From contig CAVVPG010000005.1 of the NCBI GenBank assembly GCA_963750075.1, forward strand, positions 124,001-188,000: 64,000 bases of DNA. The letters run 5' to 3'. The position numbers and the translations under genes were made by a program. The notes beneath the pieces were generated by a model, which was given only the letters and a program-made list of their open reading frames with translations, did no database searches and was not told where the DNA came from. Below, piece after piece: positions 18,850 to 27,250 of the stretch (positions are counted from its first letter, which is position 1; each line of letters opens with the position of its first letter). Source of the DNA: Bog-473 sp963750075 (GTDB lineage Bacteria > Actinomycetota > Acidimicrobiia > Acidimicrobiales > RAAP-2).

Positions 18850-19527
18850 ATGGGACAGGGGATCAGCGCGGTCTTGACGTTCGCCATCGGCGTGGCCATC
18901 AGCCCCGTGCCGATCATCGCGGTGATCCTGATGCTGTTCTCGGGGCGGGCGAAGGTCAACGGCCCCGCCTTCCTGGTGGGGTGGGTCCTGGCGCTCGCCG
19001 CCGTGAGCACCATCGTCTACGTGCTCTCGCACGACGGCAACGTGGCGACGAGCAGCACGGCGGCCGACTCGGTGTCGTGGGGCAAGATCGTCCTCGGCGT
19101 GGCCCTGCTCGGGTTGGCCCGCCGCAACTGGCGCAAGCGCCCGGCGGCAGGGGAGGAGCCGGCGCTGCCCAAGTGGGCGGGGGCCGTGGACACCCTCTCG
19201 CCGGGCAAGGCCTTCGGGCTGGGTGTGGTGCTGGCCGGCGTGAACCCCAAGAACCTCATCCTCACCGCGGGCGCAGCGGCGGGACTGGCCCAGCTCGGGC
19301 TCTCGACCTCGGACGCCGTCGTCGCCATCGCCGTGTTCGTCATCGTCGGGAGCCTGACGATCGCCGGGCCGGTCCTGTACGCGCTCGTCGGGGGTGAGCG
19401 GGCGAGGACGACGCTGGAGGCCGCCAAGGCCTGGCTGTGGGCGCACAACGCGGCGGTCATGGCCGTCCTCTTCCTCGTCTTCGGCGTGGACCTGATCGCC
19501 AAGGCGCTCCCACCGCTGACCAGCTGA
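18850..19527 (+). CDS. GAP/Sap-family (LysE-like) membrane protein
   Basis: 225 residues with about six hydrophobic segments and I-S-P-V-P-I near residue 19, the conserved turn of the actinobacterial GAP (sulfolipid-addressing-like) family. A G-V-N-P-K-N-L block follows in the second half. Family members are implicated in export or translocation of glycolipids in mycobacteria, but most have no assigned substrate. GAAAGGA precedes the ATG. The stop is 12 bases from the convergent glycosylase. Confidence 0.75.
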   Translation: MGQGISAVLTFAIGVAISPVPIIAVILMLFSGRAKVNGPAFLVGWVLALAAVSTIVYVLSHDGNVATSSTAADSVSWGKIVLGVALLGLARRNWRKRPAAGEEPALPKWAGAVDTLSPGKAFGLGVVLAGVNPKNLILTAGAAAGLAQLGLSTSDAVVAIAVFVIVGSLTIAGPVLYALVGGERARTTLEAAKAWLWAHNAAVMAVLFLVFGVDLIAKALPPLTS

Positions 19528-19539
19528 GGCGGTGTGGGT

Positions 19540-20337
19540 TCAGTGCTGGTGCACCGGACACCAGTACGTCGTCCGGCCGCTCACCACCTCGCGGCGCAGC
19601 TCGGCGCCGTCGAGCGGGCAGCGGCCCTCGGCGTGGCGCTCCTCCATGAGGTCTCCCGTGTGCGAGCCGCCCCGCCGGGCCAGCTGGCGCAACGTCGCCC
19701 GCAGCGCCTTGTGCAGGCGGCGCAGCTCGTCGTCGGCGAGCGGCCTGCGCCGGCCCGGGGCCAGGCCGGCGCGCCAGAGGATCTCGTCGGCCAACAGGTT
19801 CCCGACACCCGCCAGGCGCTCCTGGTCCATGAGCCGCGCCTTGAGCGGGGCGACCGAGCCGCCGCCCGCCCTCCCGTCGGCCAGCGCGCCACGCAGGTCG
19901 GCCAGCGAGGCGGTCAGGGCGTCGGGCCCCAGACGCCCCTCGTCGGGCGCGAGCTCGAGCGACCCGAAGCGGCGGGGGTCGTGCAACAGGAGGTGGCCTC
20001 CGTCGGCGAACGAGATGCGGGCGCGCACCCATTTCTCGTCGAAGACGCCCGGTCCGTAGCGCAGCCGGTCCAGCGCCTGATGGCCGTCGACCACGATCCC
20101 GCCCGTCATCCCGAAACGCAAGCCCAATGTCGGGCCCCCGGAGCTGTCGAGCAGCATGAGCTTCCCGCGGCGCCGGGCCTCCGTGAAGGAGCGCCCGGCC
20201 AGCGCCGCCCGCAGCCGCGGCGTGGTGGTGCCGCCCCGGCCGTAGCGGGAGTCCACCATCCACACCTTCGCGATGGCGCGCCCCAACGCCCGCTCCGAGA
20301 AGGCGCGGTAGCGCTCGACTTCGAGGATCTCGGGCAC
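19540..20337 (-). CDS. Fpg/Nei-family DNA glycosylase
   Basis: 265 residues from GTG 20335-20337. After removal of the initiator the protein begins P-E-I-L-E-V-E, giving the catalytic N-terminal Pro and Glu3. The helix-two-turn-helix appears as Q-E-R-L-A-G-V-G-N-L-L-A-D-E. The C-terminal zinc finger reads C-P-L-D then C-P-V-H instead of four cysteines, a variant seen in some actinobacterial members. The enzyme should excise oxidised bases through a lyase mechanism. It is divergent from the FrhB-like gene. Confidence 0.88.
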   Translation of the reverse strand: MPEILEVERYRAFSERALGRAIAKVWMVDSRYGRGGTTTPRLRAALAGRSFTEARRRGKLMLLDSSGGPTLGLRFGMTGGIVVDGHQALDRLRYGPGVFDEKWVRARISFADGGHLLLHDPRRFGSLELAPDEGRLGPDALTASLADLRGALADGRAGGGSVAPLKARLMDQERLAGVGNLLADEILWRAGLAPGRRRPLADDELRRLHKALRATLRQLARRGGSHTGDLMEERHAEGRCPLDGAELRREVVSGRTTYWCPVHQH

Positions 20338-20385
20338 CCGCCGACGGTATCCGACCGTCCGTGCCCGGCCGAATATGGTGGGCCA

Positions 20386-21519
20386 ATGCCACCCGAGAAG
20401 CCGCAATGGGCCGAGCTGTTCACCGAGGTCGTCACTTCCGGGCTCTGCACGGGGTGCTCGGCCTGCGTGATCGCCTGCCCCTACGACGTGCTGGGGTACG
20501 ACGACTCGGAGGGTGTCTACAAGCCGTTCCACGTGGACGCGGACGGCGGTCCCGACAACTGCACGCACGGCCAGAAGGGCTGCACCCTCTGCACGCGGGC
20601 CTGCCCGCGCTTCCGCACCTGGGAGCCCGAGATCGAGCAGTACCTCTTCGGCCGGCCCCGGACCGACGACGAGGTCGCGGGCATCGCCCGCCGCACCGTG
20701 CTGGCCCGCGCGAGCGACGCCGACGTCGCGGGCACCGGGCAGGACGGCGGGCTGGTCTCGGCGCTCCTCATCTGGGCCCTCGAGAACGACGTGATCGACG
20801 CCGCGCTGGTCTCGGGGCTCGAGGGGGACGGTTCCACCTGGAAGGCGGTGCCGCGGGTCGCCCGCACCCGGGCCGACGTGCTCGCCACGGCGGGCTCCCG
20901 CTACACCTACTCGGCCAACCCCCTCGCCTACCCCGAGGCCATCGAGGCCGGCGCGGAGCGCATCGCCCTCGTGGGCATGGGGTGCCAGGCCTCGGCGCCA
21001 CCCGTGATGCAGGCGCGCAAGGCGGGGAAGATCGCACGGCGCTTCGCCCTCTCCATCGGGCTCCTGTGCTCGAAGACCTTCGACGACGCCATCTTCGGCG
21101 AGCTCTTCGAGGCGAGGTACGGCCTGGACCGGGCCGACATCGTCAAGATGAACATCAAGGGCGTCTTCCAGGTGTGGATGAAGGACGGCACGTACCACGA
21201 GGTGCCGCTGAAGGAGGCGCACGCCTGGACCCGGGAGGGGTGCACGAGCTGCCCCGACTTCGCCGCCGAGCACGCCGACATCTCGACGGGCGGCATCGGC
21301 GCCTTCGGCGACTGGACGCTCACCCTCGTGCGCACCGAGAAGGGCGAGGAGCTGTTCGCCGATCTCGAGGCCGCCGGCGTGATCGAGACCCGGCCCATCG
21401 AGGACGACCCCGGCGCGGTCGCCCTTCTCAACAAGCTCAGCCGGGTCAGCCGCAAGCGCTGGCCGGCCACGGCCGTGCCGATGCCGGGCCGCCTGCCCGC
21501 CTCGGCCCCGGCACCCTGA
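20386..21519 (+). CDS. FrhB-like coenzyme F420 hydrogenase/dehydrogenase beta-subunit family protein
   Basis: 377 residues from the ATG at 20386. Two ferredoxin-type cysteine clusters, C-T-G-C-S-A-C-x-x-A-C-P (about 22-32) and C-T-L-C-x-x-A-C-P (about 67-75), precede the FrhB N- and C-terminal domains. Additional cysteines lie in G-M-G-C-Q and C-T-S-C-P. Relatives move electrons between reduced F420, flavin and iron-sulfur centres. No hydrogenase subunits are nearby, so the partner is unknown. TATGGT lies 6 bases before the ATG with no Shine-Dalgarno. The next gene's start overlaps its stop codon. Confidence 0.85.
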   Translation: MPPEKPQWAELFTEVVTSGLCTGCSACVIACPYDVLGYDDSEGVYKPFHVDADGGPDNCTHGQKGCTLCTRACPRFRTWEPEIEQYLFGRPRTDDEVAGIARRTVLARASDADVAGTGQDGGLVSALLIWALENDVIDAALVSGLEGDGSTWKAVPRVARTRADVLATAGSRYTYSANPLAYPEAIEAGAERIALVGMGCQASAPPVMQARKAGKIARRFALSIGLLCSKTFDDAIFGELFEARYGLDRADIVKMNIKGVFQVWMKDGTYHEVPLKEAHAWTREGCTSCPDFAAEHADISTGGIGAFGDWTLTLVRTEKGEELFADLEAAGVIETRPIEDDPGAVALLNKLSRVSRKRWPATAVPMPGRLPASAPAP

Positions 21520-21917
21520 GCGATCAGCCGGGCGGGCCCCGGACCGACGCGTTCGCGGCCCTGCTCGGCATCGAGGTGACACGTCGTGGCCCGGGCCGCA
21601 CCGTGGCCGTCCTCCCCACCGACTTCCGGCACGCCAACCCGCACGGCACCGTGCACGGCGCCGCGTTCTACGCCGTGGCCGGGGCGGCGGTCGCCGCGGC
21701 GGCGAACGACGCCGACCACTCCGGCATCATCTCCTCGGTCCTCGTCGAGTACCTGCGCCCGGCGGCCCTCGGCGACGTGCTCCACGCCGAGGTGAGGCGG
21801 GAGGTCTCGACCGACCGGGAGGACATCTTCACCGGGGCCGTGCGCCGAGGCGGCGAGTCGGGCGACGTGCTGGCCTGGGTGCGCGCCCGGGGCACCCGCC
21901 GGGCGCGTCCGACCTGA
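21516..21917 (+). CDS. PaaI-type hotdog thioesterase with a probable CTG start
   Basis: About 133 residues with the hotdog pattern L-L-G-I-E-V, H-A-N-P-H-G-T-V-H-G-A, then Y-L-R-P-A. The N-P-H-G-T-V-H-G core matches the active region of PaaI/YbgC-like acyl-CoA thioesterases. No ATG, GTG or TTG lies in frame before the conserved LLGIEV. The CTG at 21516-21518 shares bases with the preceding TGA as CTGA, so translation is probably coupled. No Shine-Dalgarno is visible, in contrast to the PIG-L case. Acyl substrate unknown. Confidence 0.72.
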   Translation: MSDQPGGPRTDAFAALLGIEVTRRGPGRTVAVLPTDFRHANPHGTVHGAAFYAVAGAAVAAAANDADHSGIISSVLVEYLRPAALGDVLHAEVRREVSTDREDIFTGAVRRGGESGDVLAWVRARGTRRARPT

Positions 21918-21993
21918 GGCCGGCCCGGCGGGCCTCGGCCTCCCGCCGGCCTGGGGCTGAGCCCCTTTGGCCGAATCTGTGGGAACCATGTCA

Positions 21994-22022
21994 TTGACGC
22001 CAAGAGGCCCGGCCCTCAGAGT
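21994..22022 (+). promoter_or_regulatory. Promoter of the glxA-like gene
   Basis: TTGACG (21994-21999) and CAGAGT (22017-22022) are separated by 17 bases, and the ATG at 22029 follows 6 bases after the second hexamer. The -35 is near consensus, and the geometry predicts a leaderless transcript. The 111-base spacer before this gene shows no other element. Confidence 0.5.
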
Positions 22023-22028
22023 GGGCGC

Positions 22029-23039
22029 ATGAGGGAGCGCCACGTGGTCATCGTCGTCTTCGACGGGCTGCAGCCGCTGGACGCGGTGGGCCCGCACGAG
22101 GTCTTCGCCGGGGCCGGCCGGGCCGCCGGGGCCCTGGGTCGGGCCGGCGGGTATCGGGTCTCCATCGTCTCGGTGGGCGGTGGCCCGGTGCGCGCCGAGA
22201 GCGGGCTCGAGCTGGGCACGCGCCCCCTGCCCGAGGGCACCGCGCAGATCGACACGCTGGTGCTGTCCGGCGGCCCGGGTGCCGACGCCGCCGCCGAGGA
22301 CGCGACGCTCGTGACCTGGATCGCGGCGGCCGCGCCCCGCTGCCGCCGGGTGGCCACCGTGTGCTCGGGCGCCTTCCTCGGCGCGTCAGCCGGGCTGCTC
22401 GAGGGGCGGCGCGTCACGACCCACTGGGCCCGCGCCCGCGAGCTGCGCGAGGCCTACCCCGGCCTCACCGTCGACCCCGACCCGATCTACGTCCGCGACG
22501 GCAAGTACTGGTCGAGCGCCGGGGTCACTGCGGGCATCGACCTCTCGCTGGCACTCGTCGAGGAGGACCTCGGGGTCGACGTCGCCCAGACGGTGGCCCG
22601 ATGGCTGGTGATGTTCCTGCACCGGCCCGGCGGCCAGACCCAGTTCGCCTCGCCGGTCTGGGTCCCCCGGGCCGAGCGCTCGACGGTCCGCGCCGTGCAG
22701 GGCCTGGTCGAGGCCGCTCCGGACGGGGATCACCGCGTCGTCGCCCTGGCGGCGGCCGCCGCCATGAGCGTCCGCCACTTCACCCGGGTCTTCACGGCGG
22801 AGGTCGGCGAGACCCCGAGTCGCTTCGTCGAGCGCACCCGGCTCGAAGCGGCCCGCCGCGAGCTCGAGACGACGGCCGACACGCTCGACGTCGTGGCGGC
22901 CCGCTGCGGGCTCGGCAGCGCGGAGACGCTGCGTCGCGTCGTCCAGCGCCACCTCGGCGTGTCCCCCGACGCCTACCGGCGGCGCTTCCGCACCGCCCCC
23001 GCCGACCACCCCGCGGCCACCGAGAGGACCCCTGCATGA
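22029..23039 (+). CDS. GlxA-family regulator (DJ-1/PfpI domain plus AraC HTH)
   Basis: 336 residues. An N-terminal DJ-1/PfpI-like domain (about 1-190) contains the V-A-T-V-C-S-G-A elbow and T-T-H-W. It is followed by an AraC-type double helix-turn-helix (about 225-325) with M-S-V-R-H-F-T-R-V-F and T-P-S-R-F-V-E-R-x-R. Known GlxA relatives sense small nitrogenous or cyanide-like metabolites. The stop codon overlaps the next gene as ATGA, so it likely controls or is co-expressed with that DJ-1 enzyme. Confidence 0.9.
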   Translation: MRERHVVIVVFDGLQPLDAVGPHEVFAGAGRAAGALGRAGGYRVSIVSVGGGPVRAESGLELGTRPLPEGTAQIDTLVLSGGPGADAAAEDATLVTWIAAAAPRCRRVATVCSGAFLGASAGLLEGRRVTTHWARARELREAYPGLTVDPDPIYVRDGKYWSSAGVTAGIDLSLALVEEDLGVDVAQTVARWLVMFLHRPGGQTQFASPVWVPRAERSTVRAVQGLVEAAPDGDHRVVALAAAAAMSVRHFTRVFTAEVGETPSRFVERTRLEAARRELETTADTLDVVAARCGLGSAETLRRVVQRHLGVSPDAYRRRFRTAPADHPAATERTPA

Positions 23040-23686
23040 CCGACCGCCTGCTGATCGCCGTGCCGCTCTTCGACAAGTTCACGGCGCTCGACGCCGTCGG
23101 GCCCTACGAGGTCCTCCAGCGCATCCCCACCTTCGACATCACGTTCGTGGGCCATGCCCGCGGCGAGGTGCGGAGTGAGAACGGCATGCTCGGCCTCCTC
23201 GTCGACGCCGCCTTCGACGAGGTACCGGCGCCGGACGTCGTCGTCTTCCCCGGCGGTGTCGGGACGCGCGCCCTCCAGCGCGACGAGCGTGTCCTCAACT
23301 GGGTGCGCCAGGCCCACGCCGGCACCCGCTACACCACGTCGGTGTGCACGGGCTCGCTCGTCCTCGGCGCAGCGGGGCTGTTGAAGGACCTGACCGCCAC
23401 CACGCACTGGGCCTGCTACGGCGAGCTCGCCGCGCACGGCGCCGAGCCCACTGCGCAGCGTGTGGTGGAGCACCTCGATCAGCGCATCATCACGGCGGCG
23501 GGTGTCTCGAGCGGGATCGACATGGCGCTCCGCCTGACCGAGCTCCTCGTCGACGACACCGCCGCCCGGGCGGCGCAGCTGATGATCGAGTACGACCCGC
23601 AGCCACCCTTCGACTGCGGCTCGGTCGCCAAGTCCGACGACGCCGTCATGACGAGGGTGATCGAGTACGCGGCGCTGCGCGAGTGA
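23036..23686 (+). CDS. DJ-1/PfpI-family protein (isocyanide hydratase-like)
   Basis: 216 residues. The nucleophile elbow is T-S-V-C-T-G-S, followed by T-T-H-W-A-C and a V-S-S-G-I-D-M-A-L segment, all typical of the DJ-1/PfpI subgroup that includes isocyanide hydratase. It lacks the AraC domain of its upstream neighbour but matches that gene's N-terminal half, so the pair may be a sensor and its enzyme. It is translationally coupled through ATGA. The 88-base gap after it is a convergent spacer without a clear hairpin. Confidence 0.82.
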   Translation: MTDRLLIAVPLFDKFTALDAVGPYEVLQRIPTFDITFVGHARGEVRSENGMLGLLVDAAFDEVPAPDVVVFPGGVGTRALQRDERVLNWVRQAHAGTRYTTSVCTGSLVLGAAGLLKDLTATTHWACYGELAAHGAEPTAQRVVEHLDQRIITAAGVSSGIDMALRLTELLVDDTAARAAQLMIEYDPQPPFDCGSVAKSDDAVMTRVIEYAALRE

Positions 23687-23774
23687 GGCGGCCGGCGCAC
23701 GGCGGGAGACGCCCACACCGCGCCACCGGACGCGCCGGGATCGACGGGCTCGGACACCGCTCCAGAATGCCCGA

Positions 23775-25220
23775 TCAGGCCGGCGACGCCGCCGCGCTCG
23801 CCCCGGCGAAGCGACCGAACAGCGTGCTGTCCCCGATGGAGAGCCCGCTGGCGTAGCCGAACGAGCACACCCCGGCCGTGGTACGACCCGCGGCGAAGAG
23901 ACCGCCGACGGAGCCACCCGTCACGTCGAGGACCTCCCCCTCGACCGTGGTCTCGAGACCACCGAGGGTGAAGGGCGCGTAGGGCGCCGGCCCGATGCGC
24001 AGGTCGATGGCGCCGATCGGCGGCACGAGGGGTCGGACCCACGCGGCGCCCTTGTGGAACATCGGGTCCTCGCCGGCCGCGGCATGCCGGTTGTAGAGGT
24101 CGAGGGTGGACTGCAGCGAGCCGGCGGGCAGGCCCATCTCGGACTCGAGCTGGGCGGCCGTCTCGCACACCCAGGTGGCGGCGAGCCCCATCCAGTTCAC
24201 CTCGTAGGAGTCCTCGTCGACGACGAGGTAGACCTCGCCCTCCTGCTCGTAGAGCGCGGACTGGCCGACCCGGCCCATGTAGGTGTCCTCGTTGATGAAG
24301 CGCTGCCCCTTGCCGTTGACGAGGATGCCGTGAATCAGGGTCCGGGGCGGTGTGATCGGCAGCGACACCTCGCCGGCGTACATGTTGCGCACCGCGGCGC
24401 CGAGGGCCTGGGCCATGCGGATGCCCCGCCCGTCGTCGCCCTCGGTGCCCACCTTGAACGTGCCGCGCACGAGCGGCGGGCAGTGGCGCCGCAGCATCTC
24501 GTCGTTGAAGATGAAGCCGCCGGCGGTGAGCACCACGCCGCGGCGGGCCCGGAACGAGACCGACTCGCCGAAGCGCTGTCCCTGCACACCCACGACCCGC
24601 CCCCCGTCGACGACGAGCCGGTCGATGCGGGTGTCCGCCGAGACGGCCGCGCCGGCGCCGATGGCGGCGGCCGCCAGGTGCTGCATCAGCAGCCACCCCG
24701 TCGCGCGTTTGGTCTTGGCCAAATGGCCGCGTGGCGCGGGCCGGGCGATCCCGTTGAACGGGTACGCGTCCTCACCCCCCGAGTACACGAGGCCCTCGGT
24801 GCCCGTCGGCGCCATGGAGGTGTCCGCGCAGAAGGTCGGGTCGAACGGGACCCCGCGGGCCACCAGCCAGTCGAAATGGCCGAGGCTCTCCGCGCAGTAG
24901 CGGGCGATCTTGGCCTCGTCGGGGTCCGGGCCGCAGGCCGCCATCATGTAGCGGTACATGTCGTCGGGGCTGTCGTCGAACCCGCACGCCGTCTGGATAG
25001 GGGTCCCCCCGCCGAGGTAGACGATCCCTTCGGCCAGCGCGGCCGCCCCTCCGGGCCCACCGGTCCGCTCGGTGACGAGCACGTCGGCCCCGGCCTCGGC
25101 CGCACTGAAGGCGGCGGCCGAGCCCGCCGCCCCGAAGCCGACGACGACGACGTCGGCCGTGCCGTCCCAACTCTCGATGTCGGCCGCCTCGCACGGCGTT
25201 ACGTCGTCGGCCTCGCGCAC
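23775..25220 (-). CDS. FAD-dependent oxidoreductase (fumarate reductase/3-ketosteroid dehydrogenase-like)
   Basis: 481 residues from GTG 25218-25220, with GGGAGGA 6 bases upstream. The N-terminal dinucleotide fold V-V-V-G-F-G-A-A-G-S-A binds FAD and is followed by the acidic end of the fold. A-G-G-F-I-F-N-D-E-M and a C-terminal G-L-F-A-A-G-R-T-T-A-G block complete the FAD_binding_2 pattern. Members oxidise or reduce C-C bonds, for example in steroids or dicarboxylates. The substrate is not deducible. It lies 49 bases downstream of udgB on the same strand. Confidence 0.85.
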   Translation of the reverse strand: MREADDVTPCEAADIESWDGTADVVVVGFGAAGSAAAFSAAEAGADVLVTERTGGPGGAAALAEGIVYLGGGTPIQTACGFDDSPDDMYRYMMAACGPDPDEAKIARYCAESLGHFDWLVARGVPFDPTFCADTSMAPTGTEGLVYSGGEDAYPFNGIARPAPRGHLAKTKRATGWLLMQHLAAAAIGAGAAVSADTRIDRLVVDGGRVVGVQGQRFGESVSFRARRGVVLTAGGFIFNDEMLRRHCPPLVRGTFKVGTEGDDGRGIRMAQALGAAVRNMYAGEVSLPITPPRTLIHGILVNGKGQRFINEDTYMGRVGQSALYEQEGEVYLVVDEDSYEVNWMGLAATWVCETAAQLESEMGLPAGSLQSTLDLYNRHAAAGEDPMFHKGAAWVRPLVPPIGAIDLRIGPAPYAPFTLGGLETTVEGEVLDVTGGSVGGLFAAGRTTAGVCSFGYASGLSIGDSTLFGRFAGASAAASPA

Positions 25221-25269
25221 TGCATCCTCCCCGGTGTCGCCGAGACGGTAGCCGGTGCCGCGGGCGCGC

Positions 25270-25962
25270 CTACCCTGCACCCCGTGCCGAACGTGCGCCG
25301 GGAGCCGCGGACGCGATCAGGCGGCGCGCCCGGCCGAAGACCGCGTCGAACATCGGCACGGTCAGCTTGCCGGTGAACGTGTTCTGCTGGCTCGGGTGGT
25401 ACGAGCCGAGCAGCACCGCCCCGTCCGGCAGGGCGCACTCGGCCAGGTGGCCGAACGCCGGCCGCGGGCGCAGGTCCTCCAGCGCCGCCACGGCCTGCCA
25501 GGCCAGCTGTCCCAGCGCCACCACGACGGCCTTGTCGCGCAGCAGCGACAGCTCGCGGGCCAGGTAGGACGCGCACGCCGCCCGTTCCGCGGGCTCGGGC
25601 TTGTTGGCGGGCGGCGCGCAGTGCACCGCCGCCGTGATGTAGGCGCCGCAGAGCGCGAGGCCGTCGTCGCGCGCGGTGCTGGTGGGCTGGGACGCGAAGC
25701 CGGCCCGGTGGAGGGCGGCGAACAGCCAGTCACCCGACCGGTCCCCGGTGAACATCCGGCCCGTCCGGTTGGCGCCGTGCGCAGCGGGCGCCAGGCCGAC
25801 GATGACCAAGGCGGCCCGTGGGTCGCCGAACCCCGGGACGCCACGCCCCCAGTAGACCTGGCCCGCATACGCGGCGCGGCCCGTGCGCGCCACCTCCTCG
25901 CGCCAGCTGACCAGACGCGGGCAGCGCCGGCAGGCGGCCACCTCCCGCTGGACCAGGGCCAC
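25270..25962 (-). CDS. udgB: Uracil-DNA glycosylase, family 5 (UdgB)
   Basis: 230 residues from GTG 25960-25962, which follows GGGGAG. Upstream in-frame codons exist but lack a ribosome site. Motif A reads G-L-A-P-A-A-H-G (58-65) and the late motif H-P-S-Q-Q-N. Four cysteines, 11, 14, 115 and 130, have the spacing of the [4Fe-4S] ligands. Family 5 enzymes remove uracil, hypoxanthine and related bases. The gene is divergent from the histidine phosphatase, sharing a 55-base spacer. Confidence 0.92.
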   Translation of the reverse strand: MALVQREVAACRRCPRLVSWREEVARTGRAAYAGQVYWGRGVPGFGDPRAALVIVGLAPAAHGANRTGRMFTGDRSGDWLFAALHRAGFASQPTSTARDDGLALCGAYITAAVHCAPPANKPEPAERAACASYLARELSLLRDKAVVVALGQLAWQAVAALEDLRPRPAFGHLAECALPDGAVLLGSYHPSQQNTFTGKLTVPMFDAVFGRARRLIASAAPGARSARGAG

Positions 25963-26017
25963 GGAGTCCCGCTCCCCACGGTCGGACGCCACGGCGCAGA
26001 GCCTACGATGGGCTCCC

Positions 26018-26704
26018 GTGCCCCCGTCAGCCCGATCCGCCTCGACCCGACCCCCGTCCCGTCGCAGCCGGAAGGCTCCCCCGGCGACCGTCGTCCTCCT
26101 CGTGCGCCACGGCACCACGCCCACGACGGGCAAGAGGCTGCCGGGGCGGGCCGCCGGCCTGCACCTCTCCGAGAAGGGGCAGGGGCAGGCCGCAGTGACG
26201 GCGGAGCGGATCGCGGCGCTGCCCAAGGCCCCGAGCGCCGTCTACGCGTCGCCGCTGGAGCGGGCCCGCGAGACCGCGGCACCGATCGCCCGGGCGCTCG
26301 GCCTGCGGGTGCGCACCGTGCCGGGTCTCGTCGAGGTCGACGTGGGCGACTGGACGGAGCAGCCGCTGGCCCGCCTCTACCGTGCCCGGGAGTGGCCCAC
26401 GGTGCAGCGCTGGCCCGGCGGGTTCCGCTTCCCGGACGGCGAGTCCTTCGCCGAGATGTCGGTGCGGTCGATGGACGCCGTGCTCGGCCTGGTGGCGGAG
26501 CACCCGGGCGAGACGATCGTCGCCGTCTCGCACGCCGACCCCATCAAAGCCATCGTGGCCGCCGCCGCCGGGGTGCCCCTCGACCTGATGCAGCGCCTCG
26601 TGGTGTCGCCCTGCTCAATCTCGGCCCTGCTGTTCACCGCGGGCGGGCCGGTCGTGCTGTGCGTCAACTCGACGGGATCGCTGGAGGAGCTGGCACCGTC
26701 GTGA
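26018..26704 (+). CDS. Histidine phosphatase-superfamily protein (MSMEG_4193 type)
   Basis: 228 residues from GTG 26018. The phosphoacceptor motif L-V-R-H-G-T occurs after an arginine-rich leader, the second His in V-S-H-A-D-P, and D-W-T with E-V-D-V-G between them, as in the TIGR03848 group. The frame extends upstream, but TACGAT (26004-26009) ends 8 bases before this GTG, suggesting a leaderless start. First of a conserved three-gene actinobacterial cluster with DUF3090 and SCO1664-family genes. Physiological substrate unknown. Confidence 0.85.
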   Translation: MPPSARSASTRPPSRRSRKAPPATVVLLVRHGTTPTTGKRLPGRAAGLHLSEKGQGQAAVTAERIAALPKAPSAVYASPLERARETAAPIARALGLRVRTVPGLVEVDVGDWTEQPLARLYRAREWPTVQRWPGGFRFPDGESFAEMSVRSMDAVLGLVAEHPGETIVAVSHADPIKAIVAAAAGVPLDLMQRLVVSPCSISALLFTAGGPVVLCVNSTGSLEELAPS

Positions 26705-26720
26705 GGCCGGGGCGGCTCCG

Positions 26721-27245
26721 ATGAGCGACGACTTCGACTTCGACGCGCCCGACCACTGCACGGTCGGCGTCATCGGCGACGTGGGGCAGCGCCTCTTTCT
26801 TTTCTACTGCCGCCAGGGCCTCACCGAGACGACGGTCAAGGTCGAGAAGCAGCAGGTGGCGGTGCTGGCCGGCTATCTCGGCCGCATCGTCAAGGAGCTG
26901 GGTCGCCCGGGACACCTGCCCGAGGACATGGGGTTCGACGGGACCGAGGAGTTCGAGTGGGTCGTCGGGACCATCGGCGTCTCCTACGACGAGGAGCTCG
27001 ACCGCATCATCGTGGTCCTCGAGGAGCTGGGCGTCGACGACGAGGAGGACGAGGACGACGAGATGGCCGACAGCGGGCACGTGTTGCGTGTCGCCCTCTC
27101 ACGCGAACAGGCGGCCGCCTTCGCCATCCACGCCACGCGCCTGGTGGAGTCGGGACGCCCACCGTGCCCGTTGTGCGCACTGCCGCTGGACCCCGCGGGG
27201 CACAACTGCCCCCGCACCAACGGGCACCGGCCGCCGGTGGCCTGA
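26721..27245 (+). CDS. DUF3090 family protein
   Basis: 174 residues. The V-G-V-I-G-D-V-G-Q-R-L-F-x-F-Y-x-R-Q-G pattern near residue 12-34 is typical of DUF3090. The C-terminal C-P-L-C-x-L-P-L-D-P-x-G-H-x-C-P-R-x-N-G-H is a small zinc-ribbon-like element. A strongly acidic stretch (about 98-115) lies between. Function is unassigned, but the family consistently sits between the histidine phosphatase and the SCO1664 kinase-like gene. It lies 16 bases after the former. Confidence 0.9.
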   Translation: MSDDFDFDAPDHCTVGVIGDVGQRLFLFYCRQGLTETTVKVEKQQVAVLAGYLGRIVKELGRPGHLPEDMGFDGTEEFEWVVGTIGVSYDEELDRIIVVLEELGVDDEEDEDDEMADSGHVLRVALSREQAAAFAIHATRLVESGRPPCPLCALPLDPAGHNCPRTNGHRPPVA

Positions 27246-27250
27246 CCTCG

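Noticed and set aside
19540..20337. Fpg/Nei with two missing zinc cysteines taken as a pseudogene
   Set aside because: The C-P-x-D/C-P-x-H form recurs in actinobacterial glycosylases, and all catalytic residues are intact.
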